Source: UBA7960 sp964348755
GTDB lineage: Bacteria; Bacteroidota; Bacteroidia; Bacteroidales; UBA7960
Length of the DNA stretch: 41,644 nt
Reading direction: 5' to 3'
NCBI GenBank assembly: GCA_964348755.1
Contig: CAYGDW010000019.1
Coordinates: forward strand, 1 to 41,644
The notes beneath the pieces were generated by a model. That model made no database searches, was not told where the DNA came from, and saw nothing but the letters and a program-made list of their open reading frames with translations. Of the stretch, positions 33,702-41,644 are shown piece by piece (within the stretch, counting starts at the first letter, position 1; each line of letters begins with the position of its first letter). Position numbers and translations under genes: made by a program.

Positions 33702-36551
33702 ATGCCTGAAACCCAACTACAAGACATCCACTTGGAACAGCTTGAAGTGTATGGAGCGCGCGAACACAACCTTCGCAACATTGATTTGAGCCTTCCGCGT
33801 CATTCCCTGGTGGTGGTTACCGGCCTTAGCGGCAGTGGCAAGTCTTCGCTGGCCTTCGACACCATTTATGCCGAGGGGCAACGCCGCTATATTGAAACCT
33901 TTTCGGCCTATGCCCGCCAGTTTGTTGGCCAGCTTGAGCGCCCCGACGTGGATAAGATTACCGGCCTCAGCCCGGTTATAAGCATTGAGCAGAAGCGTTC
34001 GGGCCGTAACCCTCGTTCGACCGTTGGCACCATAACCGAGATTTTCGACTTTTTGCGTTTGCTTTATGCCCGCATAGGCCAGGCCCACAGCTACCATACC
34101 GGCGAGGAGATGGTTCGCTATACCGACGAGCAGATCATGGAATTGCTGCTTGGGCGTTTTGATGGCGAAAATATTATGCTGTTGGCCCCATTGGTAAAAG
34201 GGCGCAAGGGCCACTACCGCGAGTTGTTTGAGCAGGTTCGCAAGCAGGGTTTTTTGCGGGTGCGCATCGATGGCGACATGGTTGAACTTTCGCCAAATAT
34301 GAAGGTTGACCGCTACAAGGTTCACGACATTGAAGTGGTGGTTGACCGCCTTCGGGTTGGTGAAAAGGAGCGACGCCGGCTTGCTGCTTCGCTGCAAACC
34401 GCCATGAAGCAGGGCAAGGGCATGCTGATGGTTTTTCGCGAAAGCGATAAAAAGACCCTTCACTACAGCCGCCACCTCATGTGCCCCAGTACTGGCCTGG
34501 CCTATGCCGACCCCGAGCCGAACACCTTTTCGTTCAACTCGCCTTATGGGGCCTGCCCCCACTGCAATGGCCTGGGCACGGTGAGCGAGATGGACCTTGG
34601 CAAAATAATTCCCAATGCCGGCCTGAGCATAAGGCAAGGTGGCATTGCCCCTATTGCCAGCAGCAAAAACAGCTGGATATTCAGACAGCTTGAAGCCATT
34701 GGGTTAAAGCATGGGTTTACTTTAGATACCCCATTGGCCGAACTCGACCCGGAAGCCATCAATACCATATTGTATGGCTCTGACGAGGTAATTCGGGTGA
34801 AGCATGAGAATTTGGGAGTAACGGATACCTACTCGCTAAACTTTGAGGGAATAGTCAATTTTATTACCACCCAACACGACGAAAGCCCTTCGGGCGCTAT
34901 TAAGCGCTGGGCGGGTGGATTTATGCAGCAAAAGCCCTGCCCTGAATGCATGGGGCACAGGCTAAAAAAGGAGTCGTTGCATTTTTTTATTGAAGGGCGC
35001 AGCATTGCCGATCTGGCCGGGCTCGACCTGCTAAGCCTGCGCCATGAGCTTGATGGGCTTGCCTTGCGGCTCGATGAGCGCCGCCGCCGCATTGCCACCG
35101 AGATATTGCGTGAGCTAAGCACCCGCCTGAGCTTTCTGCTCGATGTGGGTCTTGATTACCTTGCCCTGAACCGCCCCGCGGCAAGCCTCTCGGGGGGCGA
35201 GAGCCAGCGCATACGGCTTGCCACCCAGATCGGGTCGCAACTCACAGGGGTACTTTACATACTCGACGAGCCAAGCATTGGCCTGCACCAGCGCGACAAC
35301 CATCGCCTGATAGAGGCGCTGAGGGAGCTGCGCAACATTGGCAATTCGGTGATTGTGGTAGAGCACGACCGCGACATGATTCTTGCGGCCGACCATGTTT
35401 TAGACATTGGACCCGGTGCCGGTGTAAAAGGAGGGCAGGTGGTGGGCCAGGGCACACCGGCACAGCTCATGCAGCAGCATACCATTACGGCCGACTACCT
35501 GAGCGGGCGCCGGCAAATTGCTGTACCGGTATTGCGCCGGCCAGGCAATGGAAAGTACCTGAGGTTAAAGGGCGCCAGAGGCAACAACCTGCAAAATGTT
35601 GACCTGAACCTGCCCCTGGGAATGTTCATTTGTATTACCGGGGTTTCGGGCAGCGGCAAGTCGTCGCTTATTAACGAAACCCTTTACCCCATACTGAGCC
35701 GCCATTTTTATAAGAGCGAAACCCATCCGTTGCCTTACGGCGAAATAGAGGGAATAATGCATATTGACAAGGTAATAGAGATTGACCAAAGCCCTATTGG
35801 TCGCACTCCCCGCTCAAATCCGGCTACCTATACCAAGGTGTTCGACGAGATCCGCAAGGTGTTTGCAAGCCTTCCGGAGGCGCAGGTGCGCGGCTATTTG
35901 CCAGGCCGTTTCTCGTTCAACGTAAGAGGCGGCCGCTGCGAAACCTGCCAGGGAGGAGGCCTGAGGGTGATTGAGATGAACTTTTTGCCCGAGGTGTATG
36001 TGCAGTGCGAGAGCTGCCAGGGCAAGCGCTACAACCGCGAAACACTCGAGGTGCGCTACAAAGGCAAAACAATTAACGATGTGCTAAATCTCACCATTGG
36101 CCAGGCGGTAGAATTTTTCGAAAACATACCTTCTATTCTGCAGAAAATCAGAACCCTTAAAGAGGTGGGTCTGGGATACATAACCCTGGGTCAGCAAAGC
36201 ACTACCCTCTCGGGTGGCGAGGCCCAGCGCGTGAAGCTGGCCGCCGAGCTGGCAAGGCGCGATACCGGCAAAACCCTTTACATACTCGATGAGCCTACCA
36301 CCGGCCTGCATTTTGAAGATGTGCGCGTGCTTATGGAGGTGCTCAACCGCCTTACCGAGCGCGGCAATACCGTGCTGGTAATTGAACACAACCTTGATGT
36401 AATAAAAGTTGCCGACTATATTATTGACCTTGGCCCCGAGGGCGGACATCGCGGCGGACGTATTGTTGCCCAGGGCACACCCGAACAGGTGGCCCAGCAG
36501 GGAGTGGGGCTTACCGCGGGTTTCCTGAAAGAAGCCCTTGAACTGTTATAA
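33702..36551 (+). CDS. uvrA: UvrABC excinuclease subunit A
   Basis: Damage-recognition ATPase of nucleotide excision repair. The 949-residue protein has the two ABC ATPase halves: Walker A GLSGSGKSS (41-49) and GVSGSGKSS (647-655), and signature motifs LSGGESQR (about 496) and LSGGEAQR (about 836). Both zinc modules are complete: C285/C288 with C413/C416, and C746/C749 with C769/C772. It starts 22 bp after a TACCTTTG promoter element. Its stop overlaps the convergent polyprenyl synthetase stop by 6 bp (TTATAA). UvrB and UvrC are not in the window. Confidence 0.98.
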   Translation: MPETQLQDIHLEQLEVYGAREHNLRNIDLSLPRHSLVVVTGLSGSGKSSLAFDTIYAEGQRRYIETFSAYARQFVGQLERPDVDKITGLSPVISIEQKRSGRNPRSTVGTITEIFDFLRLLYARIGQAHSYHTGEEMVRYTDEQIMELLLGRFDGENIMLLAPLVKGRKGHYRELFEQVRKQGFLRVRIDGDMVELSPNMKVDRYKVHDIEVVVDRLRVGEKERRRLAASLQTAMKQGKGMLMVFRESDKKTLHYSRHLMCPSTGLAYADPEPNTFSFNSPYGACPHCNGLGTVSEMDLGKIIPNAGLSIRQGGIAPIASSKNSWIFRQLEAIGLKHGFTLDTPLAELDPEAINTILYGSDEVIRVKHENLGVTDTYSLNFEGIVNFITTQHDESPSGAIKRWAGGFMQQKPCPECMGHRLKKESLHFFIEGRSIADLAGLDLLSLRHELDGLALRLDERRRRIATEILRELSTRLSFLLDVGLDYLALNRPAASLSGGESQRIRLATQIGSQLTGVLYILDEPSIGLHQRDNHRLIEALRELRNIGNSVIVVEHDRDMILAADHVLDIGPGAGVKGGQVVGQGTPAQLMQQHTITADYLSGRRQIAVPVLRRPGNGKYLRLKGARGNNLQNVDLNLPLGMFICITGVSGSGKSSLINETLYPILSRHFYKSETHPLPYGEIEGIMHIDKVIEIDQSPIGRTPRSNPATYTKVFDEIRKVFASLPEAQVRGYLPGRFSFNVRGGRCETCQGGGLRVIEMNFLPEVYVQCESCQGKRYNRETLEVRYKGKTINDVLNLTIGQAVEFFENIPSILQKIRTLKEVGLGYITLGQQSTTLSGGEAQRVKLAAELARRDTGKTLYILDEPTTGLHFEDVRVLMEVLNRLTERGNTVLVIEHNLDVIKVADYIIDLGPEGGHRGGRIVAQGTPEQVAQQGVGLTAGFLKEALELL

Positions 36552-37517
36552 CTCACGGTCGAAAAGGCTGCCAGCCAGGGCACGAAGGTCTTCTTTGGCG
36601 GCATGGGCAACCTCTATCAGGTCAAAGTGCCTAAAGGCCTCCTGATACCATTCTTCCATTTGCTTTTTCCCAAGCTTGTCAATACCTAAATCAAGAAAAA
36701 TGCCGGTTACCGTTTTTATCTTTTGACCGGGTTGCTCAGGGTGGCCTGCATAGGTCATAAGCAGGGTTTGGCGTTGCTGGCCGTTGGCCAGCTCAAGGGC
36801 TTTAATATATAGCCAGGTTTTTTTGTTGGCTATAATGTCGCCTCCGGTTTTTTTGCCAAACCTGGCCTCATTGCCAAAGGCATCGAGCCAGTCGTCTTTG
36901 AGTTGAAATGCCAGCCCAATATACTGGCCGAAGTTATAAATATGGTCTTGCTGGCTTTGGGTTGCACCGCCCACGATGGCTCCTATTTTGAGGCATGCGG
37001 CAGGCAGCACGGCGGTTTTGAGGCGGATCATTTCAATGTACTCATCAAGGCTCACGCCAGTGCGGGTTTCGAAGTTCATGTCGAGCTGCTGCCCTTCGCA
37101 TACCTGCAGGGCCGTGGCATGATAGGTATCAATAACCGGCCGCAGGCAGGCATCGTCAACCCTGCTCACGTAGCTCCCGGCTAATGCAAACATGGCATCG
37201 CCGCTCAGTATGGCTGTGTTGGCATTCCATTTGGTGTGCACGGCGGGCAAACCGCGCCTTATGGTGGCATTGTCCATAATATCGTCGTGCATCAGCGTAA
37301 AGTTGTGAAACAACTCAAGGCCAATGGCGGCATGAAGGGCCTTTTGCGGATCGCCTCCAAACATCTGGCAGGCCATTATGGTCATGGCAGGGCGCATGCG
37401 CTTGCCTCCGTTTTTCAGGCTGTATTCAATCGGATGGTAAAGCTCGCGGGGCTGACCTTCAAATCTAAGGGCTTCAATTTGCCGGAAAACGAAACTGAGG
37501 GTATCGGGAAGACTCAT
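36546..37517 (-). CDS. Short-chain polyprenyl diphosphate synthase (FPP/GGPP type)
   Basis: Condenses isopentenyl diphosphate with allylic diphosphates. The 323-residue protein has both Asp-rich motifs, DDIMD (78-82) and DDWLD (208-212), plus GGKRMRP (38-44) and the KTGG motif at 223-226. The residue five before the first Asp-rich motif is Phe (F73), which in this family limits chain length to about C15-C20; there is no two-residue insertion in the motif as in classical bacterial FPP synthase. Product length is therefore inferred as FPP or GGPP. Its start lies 44 bp inside the upstream epimerase gene, an unusually long overlap. The only internal ATGs are far too late, so the overlap is taken as real. 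Confidence 0.9.
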   Translation of the reverse strand: MSLPDTLSFVFRQIEALRFEGQPRELYHPIEYSLKNGGKRMRPAMTIMACQMFGGDPQKALHAAIGLELFHNFTLMHDDIMDNATIRRGLPAVHTKWNANTAILSGDAMFALAGSYVSRVDDACLRPVIDTYHATALQVCEGQQLDMNFETRTGVSLDEYIEMIRLKTAVLPAACLKIGAIVGGATQSQQDHIYNFGQYIGLAFQLKDDWLDAFGNEARFGKKTGGDIIANKKTWLYIKALELANGQQRQTLLMTYAGHPEQPGQKIKTVTGIFLDLGIDKLGKKQMEEWYQEAFRHFDLIEVAHAAKEDLRALAGSLFDREL

Positions 37518-38490
37518 ACTGGGAAATTAGATCGTGGTCATAACCATTCAAAATAAAATCGAGGTTGTTGAGTATGCTTCCAATGCCCTGGTCGATACCG
37601 GTAAGGGGGCGCTTCAGCAGTTGCATCATGCGGGTGGTATCGGGCAGGCGGCGGCTCATATCGCCTTCAGGGAGGGGGGGCAAATGTACAATACGGCTGT
37701 CAGAGCCAGTTATGTCAATCACTTTCCGGGCAAGGTCACGTATTTCTATTTCAAAGGGTGAGCCAATGTTTACCACCTCGTTTAAGGCACCATGATGGTA
37801 AAGCGCATTGGAGCATGCTTCTGTATTGTCGTCGATATAGCAAAATGTTCGCGTTTGTGAGCCATCGCCGTAAAGAGGGATGTCTTCGTTTTTCAGGGCA
37901 TGACGAATGAACTTCGACATGACAAAGTCGGTCGATTGCTTAGGCCCATAAGTATTGAAGAAGCGGAAAACCGTAAAGTCGATATCAAACTCTTTTTTAT
38001 AGCTTCGCAAAAATGCCTCTCCCACGTTTTTGACCACGGCATACGGCAGGCGCGAGTTAAGGGGTGTGGTTTCCTCGTTTTGCGGAAGGCTTACCGGTTC
38101 GCCATATACCTCTGAAGAGGAGGCATAAAATATGCGTTTTACACCGGTGCTTTTACTTAGGTCGCAAATGTGGCGAATGCCGTTTAAATCCTGAAGCACT
38201 TTGTAGGGTTGCGCCTGAGTACGCTGCACGCCCACCAGGGCAGCATAATGAAATACGTGGTGGAACTTAATTCCGAGCATTAGCTCGGAAATGTCGCGGT
38301 AGTGGTTTACATCGCATTTTACAAAGCGCCAGTTGCTCTGCGCCAAGCGGGGAAGTTTTGCCAAACTGCCTGTTGACAGGTTATCGGCAATAATTACATA
38401 ATTTTCAGGGTCCTTTATAAGGCTTTCGGCCAGGCTGCTACCTATAAATCCGGCACCACCCGTAATAAGAATATTTCTTTTATGCAACAT
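37474..38490 (-). CDS. NAD-dependent sugar-nucleotide epimerase/dehydratase (extended SDR)
   Basis: A 338-residue extended short-chain dehydrogenase acting on nucleotide-sugars. The NAD-binding motif GGAGFIG is at 11-17, the catalytic Ser in SSSEVYGE (124-131), and the Tyr/Lys pair in YAVVK (Y150, K154). The closest families are UDP-glucuronate decarboxylase, UDP-glucose 4-epimerase and dTDP-glucose 4,6-dehydratase; RFFNTYGPKQ fits all. The exact substrate cannot be called. It is 820 bp from a polysaccharide ABC exporter on the other strand, which supports a role in cell-surface glycan synthesis. Its 3' end overlaps the polyprenyl synthase start by 44 bp. No perfect -7 element was found upstream; TAAAGGTA at 38515-38522 is a one-off match. 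Confidence 0.88.
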   Translation of the reverse strand: MLHKRNILITGGAGFIGSSLAESLIKDPENYVIIADNLSTGSLAKLPRLAQSNWRFVKCDVNHYRDISELMLGIKFHHVFHYAALVGVQRTQAQPYKVLQDLNGIRHICDLSKSTGVKRIFYASSSEVYGEPVSLPQNEETTPLNSRLPYAVVKNVGEAFLRSYKKEFDIDFTVFRFFNTYGPKQSTDFVMSKFIRHALKNEDIPLYGDGSQTRTFCYIDDNTEACSNALYHHGALNEVVNIGSPFEIEIRDLARKVIDITGSDSRIVHLPPLPEGDMSRRLPDTTRMMQLLKRPLTGIDQGIGSILNNLDFILNGYDHDLISQYESSRYPQFRFPAN

Positions 38491-38840
38491 TCAAAATATG
38501 TTATAAATTAGCCGTAAAGGTAAAAATAAAAGATAAATCAGCAACAAAAAAGTTTCAAAGCCCCGTTAATATGCTTCTGCTTTAAAGGTCGGAAAAATAA
38601 AAATTGTACCTGAACAATTAAACACTAAACAGCACAAGGTGTTGATTATTAAAAATATTGCCAAGCGATTCTTATGTATTTTTGCTCTCCTGCAGCATTT
38701 AAAATCCTTTCGGGGCAGGCTCTGTTAAGGCAATCAGGGCAATTTTTTTCGCTTTTATTTTCCATAAATTCACCTTTTTGGAATAAAACGGTTCGCCACC
38801 TGTCGTTATTTTACCCGGTTACATTTTTACCATTCTTTTT

Positions 38841-39002
38841 CACTTTTGTCCGACAAAAATTACGTGATTTCTCGTTCCGCTCGAAATGACAGGGCTTTCA
38901 ATGATTTTGGCAATTTAGAAAGCTAATTGACTGTCATTCCGAACGTAGTGAGGAATGACATGCATAAAATTATACCCTTTTTTACTTTATCGGACAATAG
39001 TG
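38841..39002. mobile_element. MITE-like inverted-repeat element, copy 2
   Basis: A 162-bp element with the same ends as copy 1 (CACTTTTGTCCGA at the left, TCGGACAATAGTG at the right) and the same subterminal inverted pair. It shares exact blocks of 23 nt (38881-38903) and 29 nt (38928-38956) with copy 1 and lacks the 43-bp hairpin insertion. It is non-coding and sits between two promoter-like elements upstream of the exporter genes. No target duplication is obvious. Confidence 0.72.
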
Positions 39003-39082
39003 ATTAGGATATTGGTTTATTGGTCATTGGAAAGAATGGAATTAGATGTTGGTTGTTGGGAGTTAAGTGTAGGAAAAAATGG

Positions 39083-39143
39083 CCTAAAACCTGACATTCG
39101 CTGGTAAGTGGACACAGCCTAAAACCTGAGACCTAAAACCTGA
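39083..39143. repeat. Three copies of CCTAAAACCTGA
   Basis: The 12-mer occurs at 39083-39094, 39118-39129 and 39132-39143. Spacing is uneven (23 and 2 bp between copies), so this is neither a CRISPR array nor a regular microsatellite. Confidence 0.75.
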
Positions 39144-39188
39144 CCCCTGTTTTCCGTGAAATCCTTAAAAAACTACCACGAAAGCCAT

Positions 39189-39196
39189 TAACTTTG
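39189..39196 (+). promoter_or_regulatory. -7 element upstream of the ABC permease
   Basis: TAACTTTG followed by C is a perfect TAnnTTTG, about 117 nt before the permease ATG at 39313. It is the best promoter candidate for the permease-ATPase pair. Confidence 0.42.
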
Positions 39197-39312
39197 CGCC
39201 GGTAAAATAGCTATGTATGCCCGAAAAATGGGATTTTGTAATTGAAAACCCCTCCACCTTGTCTTTTGCAATGACATAACTTTTTGCTACTTTTAACGGA
39301 ATTTTTCAGCCT

Positions 39313-40155
39313 ATGCAAAATCAAACCATCACGATCATCAAACCCAAATCAAACCTCCTGGAACTTAACGTCAGTGAAATCTGGCAATACCGGGATCTGA
39401 TCGGGATGTACATCAGACGCGATATAGTTACTTTTTACAAACAAACTATTCTTGGTCCGCTATGGTTTGTGATACAGCCTGTGTTTACTACCATTATGTT
39501 TATGTTTGTGTTTGGCAATCTGGCAGGCCTTTCGACCGACGGACTGCCCCAGGCACTGTTTTATTTCAGCGGGATATTGTTCTGGAATTACTTTTCCGAT
39601 TGCCTTAACCGCAATTCAAGGGTTTTTATTGAAAACCAGGCTGTGTTTGGCAAGGTGTATTTTCCGCGGCTGGTGGTGCCACTGTCGGTTACAGTTTCCA
39701 ACCTGGTGCGGCTTGCCATACAAACGGGTGTTTTTGTGGTGTTGTATATCTATTTTGTGCTAAATGGAGCTGCAGTTGCTCCCAATGGGTATCTGGCGCT
39801 GTTGCCGGTGTTTATCGTCATAACGGCAGGCCTGAGTCTGGGGTTTGGTGTGATTTTTTCATCACTTACCACCAAATACCGCGACCTTACATTTTTGCTG
39901 CAGTTTGGAGTGCAACTCTGGATGTATGTTACTCCCATTATTTATCCCCTCAGCTCCATCCCGGCCAATAAGCAATGGGTGGTGATGCTCAATCCCATGA
40001 GCTCAGTAATAGAAGCCTTTAAATTTGCTGCTCTGGGCACAGGTTTCTTCTCATGGTTCTGGCTGGCTTACAGCGCCCTCTTTATGGTGGTGCTGCTGTT
40101 GCTGGGTGTGGTGGTTTTTAATAAAATTGAAAAAACATTTATTGATATTGTGTAA
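39313..40155 (+). CDS. ABC-2 type polysaccharide export permease (Wzm-like)
   Basis: A 280-residue inner-membrane permease of the ABC-2 family that exports O-antigen, teichoic acid or capsule chains. The N-terminus has an amphipathic region ending YIRRDIVTFYKQTILGPLWF, the signature of the Wzm/RfbA branch. About six membrane segments follow, including those near 57-75, 110-125, 140-170, 175-195, 200-215 and 255-275. The partner ATPase begins 85 bp later on the same strand. The pair matches the Wzm-Wzt route, in which the chain is finished in the cytoplasm and then exported. Substrate chemistry is unknown. Gene name wzm is possible but the polymer is not identified, so no symbol is given. Confidence 0.92.
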   Translation: MQNQTITIIKPKSNLLELNVSEIWQYRDLIGMYIRRDIVTFYKQTILGPLWFVIQPVFTTIMFMFVFGNLAGLSTDGLPQALFYFSGILFWNYFSDCLNRNSRVFIENQAVFGKVYFPRLVVPLSVTVSNLVRLAIQTGVFVVLYIYFVLNGAAVAPNGYLALLPVFIVITAGLSLGFGVIFSSLTTKYRDLTFLLQFGVQLWMYVTPIIYPLSSIPANKQWVVMLNPMSSVIEAFKFAALGTGFFSWFWLAYSALFMVVLLLLGVVVFNKIEKTFIDIV

Positions 40156-40240
40156 ATTCCCATTATGCCAACGGAGGATATCCCCGGGGCAGCCTTTTGA
40201 GTGCAAGAAAAAGGCCTGTTTTCCAAAATAGTTGTCAAAA

Positions 40241-41533
40241 ATGCCCGATATAGCCATACATATTGAGAACCTATCAAAGCAGTACAGGCTTGGAACCATA
40301 GGCACCGGCACACTCTCGCACGATTTGAAGCGATGGTGGACTATGAATATCCAGGGCAAGGAAGACCCCAACCTTAGGATTGGGGAGGTAAGCGACCGCT
40401 CGGTGAAAGCAGGAGCAGAATTTGTCTGGGCATTAAAAGACATAAACCTTGAGATTGAACAAGGCGATATAGTGGGCATTATTGGCAAAAACGGGGCGGG
40501 CAAATCCACCCTGCTCAAAATCCTTTCGAGGGTTACCAGCCCCTCTATCGGCACTGTAAGGTATAGAGGCCGTATGGCCTCCCTGCTCGAGGTTGGAACC
40601 GGGTTTCACTGGGAAATGACCGGAAGGGAAAATATTTTTATGAACGGGTCAATTATGGGAATGACCAAGGCCGAGATTAAAAGAAAGCTCGACGAAATCG
40701 TGGCCTTTGCCGGAGTGGAAAAATATATCGATACCCCCGTAAAGCGCTATTCGAGCGGCATGATTGTTCGCCTTGGATTCTCAGTGGCCGCACATCTCGA
40801 ACCCGAAATACTTATTGTTGACGAAGTGCTGGCCGTGGGCGATGCGGAGTTTCAGAAAAAAGCTATTGGGAAAATGCAGGATGTGAGCAAAGGGCAAGGC
40901 AGGACTGTGCTTTTTGTGAGTCATAATATGGCAAGCATTAAAACTTTGTGTAGTAAGGCTGCCGTTCTCGAGAACGGTTGCCTCACAATGATTACCGATT
41001 CTGAGGCTGCCGTAGGCTATTATTTGAAAGGGAATATACAGGGAGAACACCGCAAGCGATTTGGCGGGGAATATCAAACTAAGGAAATTGAAGTAGAGGA
41101 AGTAGCTGTAAAAGCGAAAGGAAAAACATATCAAGAACCTATCACGGAGGCGGATGAAATAGAAATACATACCCAAATAAAATTTGATAATGAAACCCAT
41201 GGTCGCTTTCATATTACCTACCATATACACAGCGAACCTGGCGACGCATTATTTTCTTTTTCTACATACAACAAAAATGTCCATTTTACCGGAGGTAGCA
41301 ACCAGATTATTGCTACAGCTCCTAAAGGATTTTTCCTTGCAGGTGCATTTTACCTCACCCTGTTTGTCGTTAAGGATCATCAATATGTAGTGTTTATGCA
41401 GCGCGATATTATGCAGTTTACCGTTGTTGATTCAAAACGGCAATTAGGAGCCTACATGGGCCGTGAACCCGGTTTTATAGCTCCGGAATTTGAATGGAAG
41501 TTAGGTAAATCAAAAGTGAGCCCACTCCAATAG
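40241..41533 (+). CDS. Polysaccharide ABC exporter ATPase with C-terminal extension (Wzt-like)
   Basis: A 430-residue ATPase that powers the preceding permease. Nucleotide-binding motifs are Walker A GKNGAGKST (82-90), the signature SSGM (171-174, with Y170 before it), Walker B LIVDEVLAVGD (191-201) and the H-loop SHN (227-229). After about residue 255 there is an extension of about 170 residues ending near the stop. In Wzt homologues such a domain binds the exported glycan and fixes its specificity, so this exporter probably handles a chain with a defined terminal modification. The ATG at 40241 is chosen over the TTG at 40232. The extension is visibly more AT-rich than the ATPase half. Confidence 0.92.
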   Translation: MPDIAIHIENLSKQYRLGTIGTGTLSHDLKRWWTMNIQGKEDPNLRIGEVSDRSVKAGAEFVWALKDINLEIEQGDIVGIIGKNGAGKSTLLKILSRVTSPSIGTVRYRGRMASLLEVGTGFHWEMTGRENIFMNGSIMGMTKAEIKRKLDEIVAFAGVEKYIDTPVKRYSSGMIVRLGFSVAAHLEPEILIVDEVLAVGDAEFQKKAIGKMQDVSKGQGRTVLFVSHNMASIKTLCSKAAVLENGCLTMITDSEAAVGYYLKGNIQGEHRKRFGGEYQTKEIEVEEVAVKAKGKTYQEPITEADEIEIHTQIKFDNETHGRFHITYHIHSEPGDALFSFSTYNKNVHFTGGSNQIIATAPKGFFLAGAFYLTLFVVKDHQYVVFMQRDIMQFTVVDSKRQLGAYMGREPGFIAPEFEWKLGKSKVSPLQ

Positions 41534-41594
41534 GTGGATTTTTACAGAAGGTTAGACATGAATAAAACGAGTATAATAAACGTGTTGTGCGATT

Positions 41595-41638
41595 AAACCG
41601 CCAAAGCATATTTAAGGTGATTTAGCGGTTTGTTATTT
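41595..41638 (+). terminator. Possible terminator after the Wzt-like gene
   Basis: Arms 41595-41605 and 41621-41631 form an 11-bp stem with one mismatch around a 15-nt loop, followed by GTTATTT. The T-tract is interrupted, so termination is plausible but not certain. The rest of 41534-41644 holds no gene. Confidence 0.4.
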
Positions 41639-41644
41639 AAGAAA

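Larger units (their letters stand above)
38491..39312. other. Non-coding region upstream of the polysaccharide exporter
   Basis: These 822 bp separate the epimerase (-) from the ABC permease (+). They hold a TATTTTTG -7-like element at 38677-38684, MITE copy 2 (38841-39002), three copies of CCTAAAACCTGA (39083-39143) and a TAACTTTG promoter element (39189-39196). A short open frame at 38674-38889 runs into the MITE and is not credible as a gene. No RNA gene was recognised. Confidence 0.65.

Noticed and set aside
33717..34637. Long open frame opposite uvrA
   Set aside because: It lies entirely antisense to a highly conserved gene; its length follows from the codon bias of uvrA.
38674..38889. 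71-codon open frame upstream of the exporter
   Set aside because: It runs into the left end of MITE copy 2 and has no family resemblance or conserved motif.
39083..39143. CRISPR array
   Set aside because: Only three 12-mers with uneven gaps, no 25-40 nt repeats and no cas gene.
41559..41597. Twelve-codon reading frame MNKTSIINVLCD after the Wzt-like gene
   Set aside because: It recalls the N-terminus of methyltransferases common in polysaccharide loci, but it stops after 12 codons and overlaps a hairpin, so it is not called as a gene fragment.

Overview
The window looks like a chromosomal segment of a Bacteroidota bacterium, most likely a Bacteroidales-type anaerobe or close relative. The grounds are three large secreted proteins with type IX secretion (T9SS) C-terminal signals, including one gliding-associated 'type B' signal; repeated TAnnTTTG promoter -7 elements in front of most transcription units; and a purD gene followed by a Bacteroidota-type membrane protein. 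The species cannot be named from the sequence alone.

Layout. Positions 1-62 hold the 5' part of an initiator tRNA-Met (minus strand, cut by the window edge). 248-2878 (+) is an era-der-S4/Hsp15-like ribosome-assembly cluster, facing an orphan PAS histidine kinase (2875-4632, -) whose stop codon overlaps it. 4873-8214 (+) encodes an M20 dipeptidase and a long-chain acyl-CoA ligase, each followed by a hairpin terminator. 8375-13048 (-) encodes Tex, RNase HII, a glycosyltransferase and PurQ. 13049-13679 is a degenerate intergenic region with a MITE-like element, a nested hairpin and the tail of a GxxExxY gene. 13680-18063 (-) holds a DUF6427-like membrane protein, PurD and an M3 oligopeptidase.

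The centre, 18382-32468 (+), is a 14-kb block of three surface-protein genes: a 1839-residue modular protein (choice-of-anchor J and CARDB-like modules, T9SS type A), a 2126-residue PKD-repeat protein (T9SS type B), and a 660-residue parallel beta-helix protein (T9SS type A). Facing them is a small lipoprotein built of five regular repeats (32638-33432, -). Then come uvrA (33702-36551, +), a convergent polyprenyl synthetase and a sugar-nucleotide epimerase (36546-38490, -), a second MITE copy, and the start of a polysaccharide-export locus: an ABC-2 permease and its Wzt-like ATPase (39313-41533, +).

Most genes are housekeeping (GTPases, purine synthesis, DNA repair, peptide and lipid metabolism). 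The accessory parts are the T9SS block, the repeat lipoprotein, the two MITE copies and the polysaccharide transporter. The most notable structural signals are a strict B-A-B-A alternation of two PKD subtypes in the 2126-residue protein, five near-equal two-domain units in the 1839-residue protein, and the invariant Trp-to-Pro spacing in the lipoprotein. No CRISPR array, prophage or complete insertion sequence was seen.
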